From assembly GCF_016458305.1 (NCBI RefSeq), contig NZ_JAEMHL010000020.1, forward strand, positions 1-44,567: DNA of 44,567 bases. Direction: 5' to 3'. Each line of letters opens with the position of its first letter. The first letter of the stretch is position 1. The notes under the pieces are model-generated. The model worked only from the letters and a program-made list of their open reading frames with translations. It made no database searches and had not been told where the DNA came from. The translations under genes were made by a program, and so were the position numbers. This DNA comes from Geomonas anaerohicana (lineage in GTDB: Bacteria; Desulfobacterota; Desulfuromonadia; Geobacterales; Geobacteraceae). Below, one piece after another: positions 17,932-26,907 of this stretch.

Positions 17932-20194
17932 TCGTCTTCTCCTTGTAGGCAGGCTCGGGGTAATCGATGCGCTGGTGATAGATCCCCGCAAGTATCTGGT
18001 TGAAGCTCTTGGCTATCTCATGCAGGTTCTTCAGGGTCAGCTCGCACTCGTCCAGCTGGCCGTCGATGAAGATGTTGTTGATGATCTTCTGCACCAGCCC
18101 CTGGATCCTGGCCGGCGTCGGGTCGGTGAGGGTGCGCGAGGCGGCCTCCACGCAGTCGGCCAGGAGCACGAGGCCCGCCTCCCTGGTCTGGGGCTTCGGT
18201 CCCGGGTAGCGGAAGTCGCGCTCATCCACCGGGGGTGAGCCGGGTGTCTCCAGCCCCTTCGCCTTCAGGTAGAAGTAGTTGATCAGCGAGGTGCCGTGGG
18301 ACTGCCGGATGATCTCGATGATCGGCTGCCCGATGCGGTGCTCCTTGGCGAGCTCGACCCCATCCTTCATGTGCGAGATGAGGATGAGGGCGCTCATGCT
18401 GGGGGAGAGCTTGTCGTGGCGGTTCTCGCCGTCGCGGATGTTCTCGATGAAGTACTGCGGCTTCTTCAGTTTGCCGACGTCGTGGTAGTAGGCGGCGACG
18501 CGGGCCAGAAGCGGGTTGGCGTTGATCGCCTCGGCGCCCGCCTCGACCATGTTCCCCACCAGCACGCTGTGGTGGTAGGTGCCGGGGGCGCGGATCATCA
18601 GCTCGCGCAGAAGGGGCGAGTTGAGGTTGGCAAGTTCCAAAAGCTTGACGTCGGTGGTGTACTGGAACAGCGCCTCGATGAGCGGGATGGTGCCGGAGAC
18701 GTAGACCGCGTTGATCAGGCCGCCCAGGAAGGCGAAGATGATGCAGTACAGCGGCTGCAGCGAGAGCGGACTGTCGTTGTAGACGTGGAAGCAGACCGCC
18801 AGCGCCATGTTCACCGCGCTCACCTTGAAGCCTGCGCTGTAGATGGTCCCCCGCTCCTTGCACTGGCGCACCCCGTGGGCGCCCACGATGCCGCCCAAGA
18901 GGGCGTAGACCACCACCTGGAGCGAGTTGTTCAGCATGATGCCCGTCAACGGAGCCGTGATGGCGCAGTAGACCAGGGCCACCTCGGAGTTCAGGATGAT
19001 CCTGACGATGATGGCGGAGGCCGCGAACGGGAAGAGATAGAAGTAACTCGCCGTGTCGATGGAGGGGAAAAGTCCGCCGAGAGCGGTGGAAACGGCAGAG
19101 ACCAGCTTGAGGACGGCGAAGTTGGCCACCGTCAACAGCGACAGCAGCAGGATGTCCTTGTTGGTCGGGTTGAACTTCCTGATGTTCTTGCGGCCGAAGC
19201 GGTACGGGGCATAGCAGAGCACCAGGATCAGACCGAAGATCCCCAGGCCGGTGAGGATGGGGGTACTGTTCTTGGTCTTGAAGATCTTCTCCAGCTTCAT
19301 CGCCTGCTCGGAGCTCACCCGCTCCCCGACCCGGACGATCATCTCGCCGCGCTTCATCTTGAAGAGCACCGGGCGCACCGCGGCGCGCGCCTCGCTCTTC
19401 TTGGCGTCGGTGCCGTTGCGATCGAAGGAGAGGTTGGGCGCGATCATGCGCAGCGCCAGGCCTTTGAGAATTTCCAGGTCGTGGGTCGCCGCCCCCTGGG
19501 TCAGGGTGGCCTGGGAGAAGATACGGCGCGCGGCAGGGAGGTCGATGCTCGCGCTGTAGTCCCCGCCGGCGACGTCCTGCCTGGTGGCATCGTCGACCAC
19601 CACGATGCCGTGGCGCAGGTCCGCGGCGAAGTGGGCGCGGTCGGAGACGATACGCTGCCGGTACAGGGGCGCCAGCTGCCGTCCCAGGTCGGCGAGGAAG
19701 GCCCTCTGCTGCTTGACGCGGGAGAGCGCGGCGAGTTCCTGGGGCGAGATGTCGACGCCGAGGACGGCGACTGCCGCCTTGCGCCTGGCCTCCCCGTGCA
19801 GGGTCGGATCGTCCACGACGTCCATCGCATCGTCGAAACGGCGCACCAGCTCGATGTTGCCGTTGGCGGCGAGGGTATAGACGAAGGGCGCGGCCCCCTC
19901 TGCCTCCGCCCGCTTCTTCTCGGTCAGCAGCAGGTCCTCGATGAGGTAGTCCTGGGTGGCACGAATATCGGAAGTGGCGATATCACCTTCGCGATACTGC
20001 ACCGACAGGAACTGCGGACTCGGAATGATGAGCAGGGTGAGGAATAAGGCGGTGAGGAACAGCATGATGAAGCGGCTGCGTTTCTCATTCCTGTCACAGG
20101 TGAGACCTTGGGCAACCGCTTCCATCCAGCTGTCGCAGAGCCGGATCAGCGAACTCTTCTGAATTGTCTGTTTGTCGCCGCTTTCGGTGGGCAT
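17819..20194 (-). CDS. PgpH/YqfF-type 7TM-HD phosphohydrolase (probable c-di-AMP phosphodiesterase)
   Basis: This is a 791-residue membrane protein. One N-terminal helix (about 40-58) leads to an extracytoplasmic 7TMR-HDED domain, a block of about seven membrane helices, then a cytosolic HD domain (YYHDVGKLKKPQYFIEN; SHMKDGVELAKEH; DCVEAASRTL). In other phyla this architecture hydrolyses c-di-AMP; whether this organism makes c-di-AMP is not visible here. The ATG at 20194 is chosen over a TTG three codons upstream; both have weak ribosome sites. It heads the envelope operon and its C-terminal tail overlaps ybeY by 113 bp. Confidence 0.9.
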   Translation of the reverse strand: MPTESGDKQTIQKSSLIRLCDSWMEAVAQGLTCDRNEKRSRFIMLFLTALFLTLLIIPSPQFLSVQYREGDIATSDIRATQDYLIEDLLLTEKKRAEAEGAAPFVYTLAANGNIELVRRFDDAMDVVDDPTLHGEARRKAAVAVLGVDISPQELAALSRVKQQRAFLADLGRQLAPLYRQRIVSDRAHFAADLRHGIVVVDDATRQDVAGGDYSASIDLPAARRIFSQATLTQGAATHDLEILKGLALRMIAPNLSFDRNGTDAKKSEARAAVRPVLFKMKRGEMIVRVGERVSSEQAMKLEKIFKTKNSTPILTGLGIFGLILVLCYAPYRFGRKNIRKFNPTNKDILLLSLLTVANFAVLKLVSAVSTALGGLFPSIDTASYFYLFPFAASAIIVRIILNSEVALVYCAITAPLTGIMLNNSLQVVVYALLGGIVGAHGVRQCKERGTIYSAGFKVSAVNMALAVCFHVYNDSPLSLQPLYCIIFAFLGGLINAVYVSGTIPLIEALFQYTTDVKLLELANLNSPLLRELMIRAPGTYHHSVLVGNMVEAGAEAINANPLLARVAAYYHDVGKLKKPQYFIENIRDGENRHDKLSPSMSALILISHMKDGVELAKEHRIGQPIIEIIRQSHGTSLINYFYLKAKGLETPGSPPVDERDFRYPGPKPQTREAGLVLLADCVEAASRTLTDPTPARIQGLVQKIINNIFIDGQLDECELTLKNLHEIAKSFNQILAGIYHQRIDYPEPAYKEKTIAKKPEDIDSEPPKADTGREDAAAKGGAEDLRRLGMS

Positions 20195-20253
20195 TATCTT
20201 CAATGGTTCCCGTGTCGTAAGGACAGAGACTGCAAGAATAGCAGCAAGGGGAC

Positions 20254-20283
20254 AATATATCCCGTTTATTCCAGCACTGTCAA
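20254..20283 (-). promoter_or_regulatory. Promoter of the pgpH-ybeY-dgkA-corC-lnt-prfB operon
   Basis: On the minus strand, a consensus TTGACA (20278-20283) and TATATT (20254-20259) are 18 bp apart. The start is near 20247, leaving a leader of about 53 nt. No other strong promoter was noticed before the NlpC gene, so a long transcript to 12264 is likely. Confidence 0.65.
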
Positions 20284-20368
20284 TCTAAACCAAATGTGTT
20301 GGGAACCGTTGTGGCTTCGCCATGTTAGCAAAAATTTACAAAACCTTCTTCCCTTTGGGGGCAGTTAT

Positions 20369-21733
<1,365 letters not shown>

Positions 21734-21734
21734 G

Positions 21735-21802
21735 GGGCGAATAATCATTCGCCCGCCTTGGATGTTTAAAGGGCGCACCCCCACGAGGGTGCGCCCTTTT
21801 TT
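21735..21802 (+). terminator. eno terminator, preceded by a second hairpin
   Basis: Right after the stop, GGGCGAAT (21735-21742) pairs with ATTCGCCC (21747-21754). The terminator proper is GGGCGCACCC (21771-21780) / GGGTGCGCCC (21787-21796), a 10-bp perfect stem followed by TTTTTT. Confidence 0.93.
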
Positions 21803-21811
21803 CGTCCCCCC

Positions 21812-21936
21812 CTCGCCCTCCGGGAGAGGGGCAGGGGTGAGGGCACTGCAAAGAAATGACATCGACGCCCGTAGCGAGAGCCCTCACCCGGCCGGTACGT
21901 ACCCTCTCCCGGAGGGCGAGGGTACGTACCGGCCGG
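21812..21936. repeat. Nested inverted repeat between eno and rluA
   Basis: A block rich in CCCTCGCCCTCCGGGAGAGG near 21809-21843 recurs inverted at about 21880-21923. Inside the second copy is a 19-bp perfect inverted repeat, 21888-21906 against 21918-21936, each arm holding CGGCCGGTACGTACC, with an 11-base loop. It is CpG-rich and lies after the terminator, so it is more likely a mobile palindromic element than part of either gene. Confidence 0.8.
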
Positions 21937-21942
21937 ATTCCC

Positions 21943-21971
21943 TTGCGCCTTCTTCCTCATGAAGGTATACT
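21943..21971 (+). promoter_or_regulatory. Promoter placed for a leaderless rluA-type transcript
   Basis: TTGCGC (21943-21948) and TATACT (21966-21971) are 17 bp apart. The predicted first base (21978) is one base before the ATG at 21979. Confidence 0.6.
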
Positions 21972-21978
21972 CCGACCC

Positions 21979-22890
21979 ATGTTAACCTACGAAATATCGG
22001 CCCAAGACCACCTGCGGCGCGTGGACAGTTTCATGCGCAACCTCCTTCCCAGCGCGCAGTTTTCCTACATCAAGAAGCTGATCAACTCGGGACACCTCAA
22101 GGTGAACGGCGCCCCCGCCGAACCCGGCGACCTGCTGCGTTACGCCGACCAGGTGACGCTCAAGGAAAGCTCCAAGACCGCCGCCTTCCTGGCCCGACTC
22201 ACCCCGGAACTCGACATCCTGTTCGAGGACAGCTGGATCATCTGCTTCAACAAGCCCGCCGGCCTCGCCGTGCACCGCACCGAGGACCCGGAAGAGATCA
22301 CCCTGGTCGACCTGGCCGAAACGCTTTTGAAAAAACGCGACGGCGTCGGCAGGCTGCGTCCCGTGAACCGGCTGGACAAGGGGACCTCCGGGGCCATCAT
22401 CCTGGCCAAGAGCGCGGTCGCCGCGGGCATGTTCGGCAAGATGGTGCAGGAGGAAGGGCTCGGCAAGCTGTACCTCGCCATGGTGGAGGGGAAACTGCAG
22501 AAGCAGGGGACCATCGATGCGGCACTGGACGGCAAGGAATCGCAGACCAGTTACGTGAGGCTCTTCCAGGGGGGCGGCGTCTCCCTGCTGGCGGTGTATC
22601 CCCTCACCGGGCGCATGCACCAGATCAGACAGCACTTCAAGTTGATCGGGCACCCGATCCTGGGTGACAAGCGCTACGGCGGCAGGAAGCTTTCCGGCTT
22701 CACCGGCCACGCGCTGCACTCCTTCAGGACCACGCTGGTGCACCCCGCCACCGGTGAAGAGATCGACATCCCGGCACCGTTGCCGGAATCGCTACTGCGG
22801 CTCGCCACCCGTTGCGGCGCGGTGAGCGACGAGTCCTTCCTCAAAACCCTGAACGACGTCCCCGCCGCCGAGACGCTGGCACTCTCCTAG
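21979..22890 (+). CDS. RluA-family pseudouridine synthase
   Basis: This 303-residue enzyme isomerises uridine to pseudouridine in rRNA or tRNA. An N-terminal S4-like RNA-binding region (about 12-65; VDSFMRNLL...IKKLINSGHLKVNG) precedes the catalytic domain. Motif II is RPVNRLDKGTSG with catalytic D133; also present are FNKPAGLAVHR and GRMHQIRQHFKLIGHPILGD in parts. The target site cannot be assigned (RluA, RluC and RluD are all possible); S4 presence argues for an RluC/RluD type. The ATG was chosen because the domain starts there and a -10 lies 7 bases before it; no real ribosome site is present. Confidence 0.9.
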   Translation: MLTYEISAQDHLRRVDSFMRNLLPSAQFSYIKKLINSGHLKVNGAPAEPGDLLRYADQVTLKESSKTAAFLARLTPELDILFEDSWIICFNKPAGLAVHRTEDPEEITLVDLAETLLKKRDGVGRLRPVNRLDKGTSGAIILAKSAVAAGMFGKMVQEEGLGKLYLAMVEGKLQKQGTIDAALDGKESQTSYVRLFQGGGVSLLAVYPLTGRMHQIRQHFKLIGHPILGDKRYGGRKLSGFTGHALHSFRTTLVHPATGEEIDIPAPLPESLLRLATRCGAVSDESFLKTLNDVPAAETLALS

Positions 22891-23552
22891 TCCTCCCACC
22901 CCTGCGCACCGATCAGCGGTACGAATCGGACCGCGCAGAGGGTTTCCCCGTGCAGGCTGCCGCTGCGGTCCCTGCGCACCCGCACCAGGTCCTGCAGGTG
23001 CGGCGTAGGGCCAACCGGGATCACCAGCCGCCCCCCCGGGGCCAACTGCCGTGCCAGCTCTTCAGGCACGTCGGGCGCCCCGGCGGTCACCACTATGGCA
23101 TCGTAGGGGGCATGATCCTGCCACCCCAGCGTGCCGTCGCCGACATGCACCGTCACGTTGCGGTAACCGAGCTCCCGCAGCCGCTGCGAGGCCAGGTACG
23201 CCAGGGACGGGAGCCTCTCTACCGTATAGACCTGCGCCGCGCACAGGCTCAGGACGGCTGCCGCGTAACCGGAACCGGTACCGATCTCCAGAACCTTCTC
23301 GCTCCCTTGCAGTTCGAGCGCCTCGATCATGTAGGCAACGATGTAGGGCTGCGAAATGGTCTGCCCGTCCTGGATCGGCAACGGCCCGTCCTCGTAGGCA
23401 AGGTGCTCCATGCCCGGCGGCAGGAAGTCTTCGCGCGGCACATCGCGCATTGCCCTCAGCACCGCCTGGTCTACGATGCCCCGACCCACCAGGTGCTGGC
23501 CCAACATGCGCTCCTTCCTTTCAGCCAATTCTTTTGTCGCAGCGCTGTTCAT
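22887..23552 (-). CDS. pcm: Protein-L-isoaspartate O-methyltransferase
   Basis: This 221-residue cytosolic repair enzyme methylates isoaspartyl residues in aged proteins using S-adenosylmethionine. The substrate motif DGPLPIQDGQTISQPYIVAYM (in parts near residues 55-75), the SAM motif LEIGTGSGYAAA and the late PGGRLVIPVG are all present. The ATG at 23552 follows GGAGG at 5 bases; an upstream ATG at 23597 would add 15 residues without support. It converges on the rluA-type gene: the two stops share the palindrome CTAG at 22887-22890. Confidence 0.93.
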   Translation of the reverse strand: MNSAATKELAERKERMLGQHLVGRGIVDQAVLRAMRDVPREDFLPPGMEHLAYEDGPLPIQDGQTISQPYIVAYMIEALELQGSEKVLEIGTGSGYAAAVLSLCAAQVYTVERLPSLAYLASQRLRELGYRNVTVHVGDGTLGWQDHAPYDAIVVTAGAPDVPEELARQLAPGGRLVIPVGPTPHLQDLVRVRRDRSGSLHGETLCAVRFVPLIGAQGWED

Positions 23553-23741
23553 GGCTCCTCCAGAAAGTTCAATGCTACCACGGCACCTATCGGCCACAAG
23601 CCCGGTGCCGGAGCGGGACCATCCGCATCCAGGATTCTCAGTACAGTAACAGCGGGCCGCCTATGACATTAAAGCCCTCCAATACAGTATCAAAAGCACC
23701 ATACATCAACCTGTTGACTCTTATTCGGGGCAGGCGTACAC

Positions 23742-23981
23742 TTAAATCGTAGCAAAGAGTTGTTCTTTGAAAACAGCTCTGGGGTACAGGTAGAGGTGGC
23801 GTGAGGTACCCTGATTATTCCACACTTCGTATTTCTCAGGTTTCAGACGTGGTGTGCAGGTCCAGATGCTTCCAAGGAACTGCCTAAAGCGTTTTCCGGG
23901 GAAATGATTTACAAAAGAGCGTGGTCTCACATAAACCTGTACGGCACTCTGGAGCTCGTAGCTGGCGCTTAAGGAGATCAA
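23742..23981 (-). pseudogene. Weak 79-codon ORF, possible gene remnant
   Basis: The frame starts at a TTG without a ribosome binding site and reads MISLSASYEL to EQLFATI. Its C-terminal part (KPEKYEVWNNQGTSRHLYLYPRA) looks protein-like, but I recognise no family. It may be a fragment of a decayed gene. Confidence that it is expressed is low. Confidence 0.25.
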
Positions 23982-24193
23982 GCCGATTGGCCTATAATAA
24001 TCTCATCCGTCATGCGCGTAACAACCGCTTCAAAAAGGGGAAGGAACCGCGAGAACGGGTGACATGGTCCCGCCGGAGCATGTCTCTACGCCGCGAGGAA
24101 CGACTTCCACCGGCGGATAGGGGTAAAGGATCTCAAGATTTAAGCGCCAGTTACATTTTTCAGGAAAGGCCCGGTTGCATCAGCATCCGGGCC
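23962..24193 (+). ncRNA. Candidate structured noncoding RNA with terminator
   Basis: CTGGCGCTTA (23962-23971) pairs perfectly with TAAGCGCCAG (24141-24150), extended inward by GAGATC (23974-23979) with GATCTC (24129-24134), closing about 150 bases. Inside, CCGCCGG and CCGGCGG (24073-24117 region) and GGAA/TTCC form further stems. A rho-independent terminator follows, so a transcript could end there. A possible promoter (TTTACA 23908-23913, CATAAA 23930-23935, 16 bp) precedes it. It does not match tmRNA, RNase P, SRP or GEMM signatures that I know. It could instead be a decayed palindromic mobile element. Confidence 0.4.
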
Positions 24194-24198
24194 TTTTT
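24168..24198 (+). terminator. Rho-independent terminator without an upstream gene
   Basis: GGCCCGG (24168-24174) / CCGGGCC (24187-24193) extends inward by TGC/GCA around the loop ATCA, with a T/T mismatch, and is followed by TTTTT. No plus-strand gene lies between rluA (ends 22890) and here, so it points to an unannotated transcript. Confidence 0.85.
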
Positions 24199-24292
24199 CA
24201 TGTCCGCGGTCTGCATGACTAGCAATGCCGGGACCGCGTCCCCTTGATGACATTCTTTCCACCCAGTATCGGCTTCCCCTGTTAGGCGGGAG

Positions 24293-24301
24293 TGCTATAC
24301 T
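24293..24301 (+). promoter_or_regulatory. Extended -10 promoter of the BCAM0308-family gene
   Basis: TG-C-TATACT (24293-24301) is an extended -10 element with no good -35. The predicted start is near 24308, a leader of about 37 nt. Confidence 0.5.
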
Positions 24302-24344
24302 TAGCCCGTGTTAATTTCGACCAATCAAAACAACGGAGGTCGCC

Positions 24345-24839
24345 ATGCCACGCGGATCCAGAATAACCATGGAAGAGAAAGGAAAGATGACCACCCGTAG
24401 CGTCGAGCCGTACCTTCCCAAGCGCGGGCTGCCGGAGGGGACCGTGTGCAAGGGGTGCGGCATCGTCTACCACAACAAACGCTGGCAAATCGAAGGCGCA
24501 TCTACTGCAGCGCCCAAGGGTGAGATACTCTGCCCCGCCTGCCAGCGCATCGTGGGCGAGGATCCGGCAGGCGTGGTCACCCTCAGCGGGTCCTACCTGG
24601 CGCAGCACAGGGAAGAGATCCTGAACACGGTGAGACGGCAGGAGAGCAAGCACCGGGAGAAAAACCCGCTGGGGCGGATCATGGAGATCAAGGAGGAGAA
24701 TGGCGGCATCGTCGTCACCACGACCGAGGATAAACTGGCCCAGAAGATCGGGCGCGAACTGTACAAGTCGCAGCGCGGCGAACTGCACTACAAGTGGAGC
24801 CACGACCAGCGCATGGTCCGGGTGGAGTGGAGCCGCTGA
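24345..24839 (+). CDS. BCAM0308 family zinc-binding protein
   Basis: This 164-residue cytosolic protein has a CxxC pair at C35/C38 (CKGCG) and another at C63/C66 (CPACQ), together a likely zinc site. A charged alpha/beta region follows, with HREEILNTVRRQE and VTTTEDKLAQKIGRELYKSQRGEL. This fits the family called BCAM0308, of unknown function; the second half resembles a small RNA-binding or ribosome-linked fold, but this is inference. The ATG follows ACGGAGGTCGCC. It is monocistronic with its own promoter and terminator. Confidence 0.7.
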   Translation: MPRGSRITMEEKGKMTTRSVEPYLPKRGLPEGTVCKGCGIVYHNKRWQIEGASTAAPKGEILCPACQRIVGEDPAGVVTLSGSYLAQHREEILNTVRRQESKHREKNPLGRIMEIKEENGGIVVTTTEDKLAQKIGRELYKSQRGELHYKWSHDQRMVRVEWSR

Positions 24840-24868
24840 GCGCTGGCCTCTCGGGCGTGAAATGCAAA

Positions 24869-24901
24869 GCCCCCCTTGCCTTGCGGCAAGAGGGGCTTTT
24901 T
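24869..24901 (+). terminator. Terminator of the BCAM0308-family gene
   Basis: GCCCC (24869-24873) / GGGGC (24892-24896) encloses CTTGCC/GGCAAG around a TTGC loop, and TTTTTG follows. It can also serve the convergent DUF3820 gene, though the minus-strand T-run is short. Confidence 0.85.
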
Positions 24902-24920
24902 GTTTTGGAGTGGCTAGCGA

Positions 24921-25148
24921 TCAGCGGTGCAGCAGCGGACCAAACAGGTACTCAAGGCCGTTGGCCTTTATTTCGTACATAGACTCGAGCATGGCTCCCA
25001 GTTCACCTTCGGGGAACCCCTTCTGCCGCATCCAGACCAGGTACGGCTCGGGGAGATCCACCAGCAGTGACCCGGCGTACTTGCCGTAGGGCATCCGGGT
25101 GCGGGCCAGCTTCAGCAGTTGGGCGGGGTCGGGGAAAAGATCCTCCAA
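24921..25148 (-). CDS. DUF3820 family protein
   Basis: This 75-residue soluble protein matches DUF3820 (PF12843), with the hallmark RMPYGKYAGSLLVDLPEPYLVWM. The family includes a putative quorum-regulated virulence factor of Pseudomonas and exonuclease-linked forms, but function is unknown. The start is TTG at 25148, three bases after the stop of the S1-domain gene, so it is translated from the same message, probably by coupling. Confidence 0.85.
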   Translation of the reverse strand: MEDLFPDPAQLLKLARTRMPYGKYAGSLLVDLPEPYLVWMRQKGFPEGELGAMLESMYEIKANGLEYLFGPLLHR

Positions 25149-25151
25149 CGC

Positions 25152-26354
25152 TTAGCCCTTCAGCTTCGCCTTGAGCAGATCGCCCAAGGTACCCATACCC
25201 TTGGGGGCCTCGGCCACAGTCTTCTTGTAGGCGTCCATGCTCTGGGCCTGCTCCTCGGCGGCGCGGCTGACCGAGGCGAGGGCGAGCGAGATCTTCTTGG
25301 CTTCGCGATCCACCGCCTCGACCTTCACTTCGACTTCCTGCCCTTCGGAGAGAACCTCTTTCGGGTGCTGGATTCTCTTGCCCGCACCGAGCTTGGAGAT
25401 GTGGATCAGGCCGTCGACGCCGCTGGCGAGGGTCACGAAAGCGCCGAACGGGGTGAGCCTTGCCACCTTGCCGCTCTGGTAGGAACCCTCGGGGAACGCG
25501 CTCGCCGCTTCTTCCCAGGGATCAGCCAGGGTGTCTTTCAAGGAGAAGGAGATGCGGTTCTTCTCCCAGTCGATCCCCTTCACCACCACTTCTACTTCCT
25601 GGCCGGCGGTGAGGACCTCGCTGACGTGGTTGACACGGGCCCAGGCAACCTCGGACACCGGCAGGAGCCCTTCGACGGCACCGATGGAAACGAAGGCACC
25701 GAAGTCGCGCAGCGAGGTGACGGTACCTTTCACGCGGTCGCCAACCTTGAGGGTCTCTTTAAGGGCATCCTTCTGCTGCTGCAGTTCTTCCTCGAGCAGA
25801 GCCCGGTGGGAAAGAACGATGTTGCGGCCTTTCTCGGAGTACTCCGTGATCTTGAAGGACATCTGCTTGCCCAACAGGGCCGCGGTGTCCTCCACCCTTC
25901 TCAGGGCGATCTGGGAGAACGGGCAGAAGGCGCGGGAACCGGCCACCTTCACCTCGAAACCACCTTTTACTTCCTTTTCGACCACGCCCTGCACCGGGAT
26001 GCCGGCGGCGTAGGCCTCTTCGAGTTGCGCGTTGCCGGCGGAGTGGCTGCTCCCTGCGCCAAGCTTGGTGGTGAAACGCATCTCGTTGTTGCGCGAAGAG
26101 ACGAACCAGGCGGTGACCTTGTCACCGACCTTGACGCTCACGTTGCCATCGGCGTCAAGGAGTTCCTTGATATCGAGGATCCCTTCGCCTTTGCGGCCGG
26201 TATCCAGAAAGACCCAGTCCTTGGCGATCTGCAGTACGGTCGCCTCGACCTTGGCGCCCGGCTCCAGGCGGCCGGCATCCTTCTGGCTCCGCTCGAACAG
26301 ATCGGCAAAGCTCTCCTCTTCGGTTTCCATCTCTTCCCTGTGATCGTTATCCAT
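25152..26354 (-). CDS. Multi-S1-domain RNA-binding protein (ribosomal protein S1 homologue)
   Basis: This 400-residue protein has four S1 (OB-fold) repeats at about 41-105, 125-185, 205-270 and 290-360, recognisable by GDRVKGTVTSLRDFGAFVSIG and SGKVARLTPFGAFVTLASG in parts. An acidic N-terminus and a basic tail flank them. Canonical S1 has six repeats and about 550 residues, so this is an accessory S1 protein likely acting in mRNA binding or translation. The ATG follows GAGG at 8 bases. It has a strong promoter and is cotranscribed with DUF3820. Confidence 0.88.
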   Translation of the reverse strand: MDNDHREEMETEEESFADLFERSQKDAGRLEPGAKVEATVLQIAKDWVFLDTGRKGEGILDIKELLDADGNVSVKVGDKVTAWFVSSRNNEMRFTTKLGAGSSHSAGNAQLEEAYAAGIPVQGVVEKEVKGGFEVKVAGSRAFCPFSQIALRRVEDTAALLGKQMSFKITEYSEKGRNIVLSHRALLEEELQQQKDALKETLKVGDRVKGTVTSLRDFGAFVSIGAVEGLLPVSEVAWARVNHVSEVLTAGQEVEVVVKGIDWEKNRISFSLKDTLADPWEEAASAFPEGSYQSGKVARLTPFGAFVTLASGVDGLIHISKLGAGKRIQHPKEVLSEGQEVEVKVEAVDREAKKISLALASVSRAAEEQAQSMDAYKKTVAEAPKGMGTLGDLLKAKLKG

Positions 26355-26400
26355 TTAAGTACCTCTTCAACGTAGTTGTTGCGCGCTTTAGCACCCATGG

Positions 26401-26430
26401 AGCATACAGGGGACCCCGTACCCTTGTCAA
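26401..26430 (-). promoter_or_regulatory. Promoter of the S1-domain gene
   Basis: On the minus strand, a consensus TTGACA (26425-26430) and TATGCT (26401-26406) are 18 bp apart, with a start near 26394 and a leader of about 40 nt. Confidence 0.7.
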
Positions 26431-26556
26431 CTACTTGAGCCGCTGACATTCGATGTTTGTGACTGGTACTGACAAAACTTTCTTCAGGTCGCGACGAAAG
26501 ATTCCGATAGGTATTGCATCTGTAAAGTTCACGGATGGATACCGGAGGAGACAACA

Positions 26557-26730
26557 ATGGGCGTACTGGTCTGCTATGACGACTTTACCTACGACGTGAT
26601 CAACGACTACTTCCTGGACCACCTGGTATCGACCGGGTGCATCGTCGGTTTTGACAGGTCCGAGCATTGGGTGAAAAAGGAGGACACTACTCAGCCCTCC
26701 CCGTCCCTGTCACGTCGCCTTCCGGCCTGA
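26557..26730 (+). CDS. GSU3473-like small protein, 57 aa
   Basis: The frame opens MGVLVCYDDFTYDVINDYFL and continues DHLVSTGCIVGFDRSEHWVK. This pattern (a short beta strand, a Y/DD turn, a helix with D-x-L-D, then IVGF-R-S-x-x-WV) resembles the small GSU3473 family of Geobacter, from memory. It has a strong ribosome site (GGAGGAG, 8 bases before ATG), unlike most spurious short frames. The C-terminal 15 residues (TTQPSPSLSRRLPA) are low complexity and may be a late extension. Function unknown. Confidence 0.65.
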   Translation: MGVLVCYDDFTYDVINDYFLDHLVSTGCIVGFDRSEHWVKKEDTTQPSPSLSRRLPA

Positions 26731-26907
26731 CATACCGCCACCAAGAGCAACGGCAGAAGCTGCCCACCTTACTGCCAGGAGACGGGCCGCCACAAACCGC
26801 TCGCCCCTTTCCCCGCCCTCCTCAAAACCCGCCACTCCTCCCGCGAAGCAACTTCAGTTGTGGTAACATCTCCGGGTGCTTCGCCATCTGACGCAAACGG
26901 AGGTCCT

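Larger units (their letters stand above)
23553..24344. other. 792-bp gene-poor interval
   Basis: No convincing gene. It holds the pcm leader (to about 23700), a weak minus-strand ORF at 23742-23981, a structured stretch with a long inverted repeat (23962-24150), a strong plus-strand terminator (24168-24198), and the promoter of the next gene. Base composition is more AT-rich than in flanking genes from 23640 to 24010, as in decayed or acquired DNA. Confidence 0.7.

Noticed and set aside
18296..20047. 583-codon plus-strand open frame
   Set aside because: It is antisense to pgpH, which has clear domains; composition is typical of a shadow frame.
23960..24200. GEMM riboswitch, tmRNA, SRP RNA or RNase P RNA
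   Set aside because: None of the conserved core sequences of these RNAs is present.
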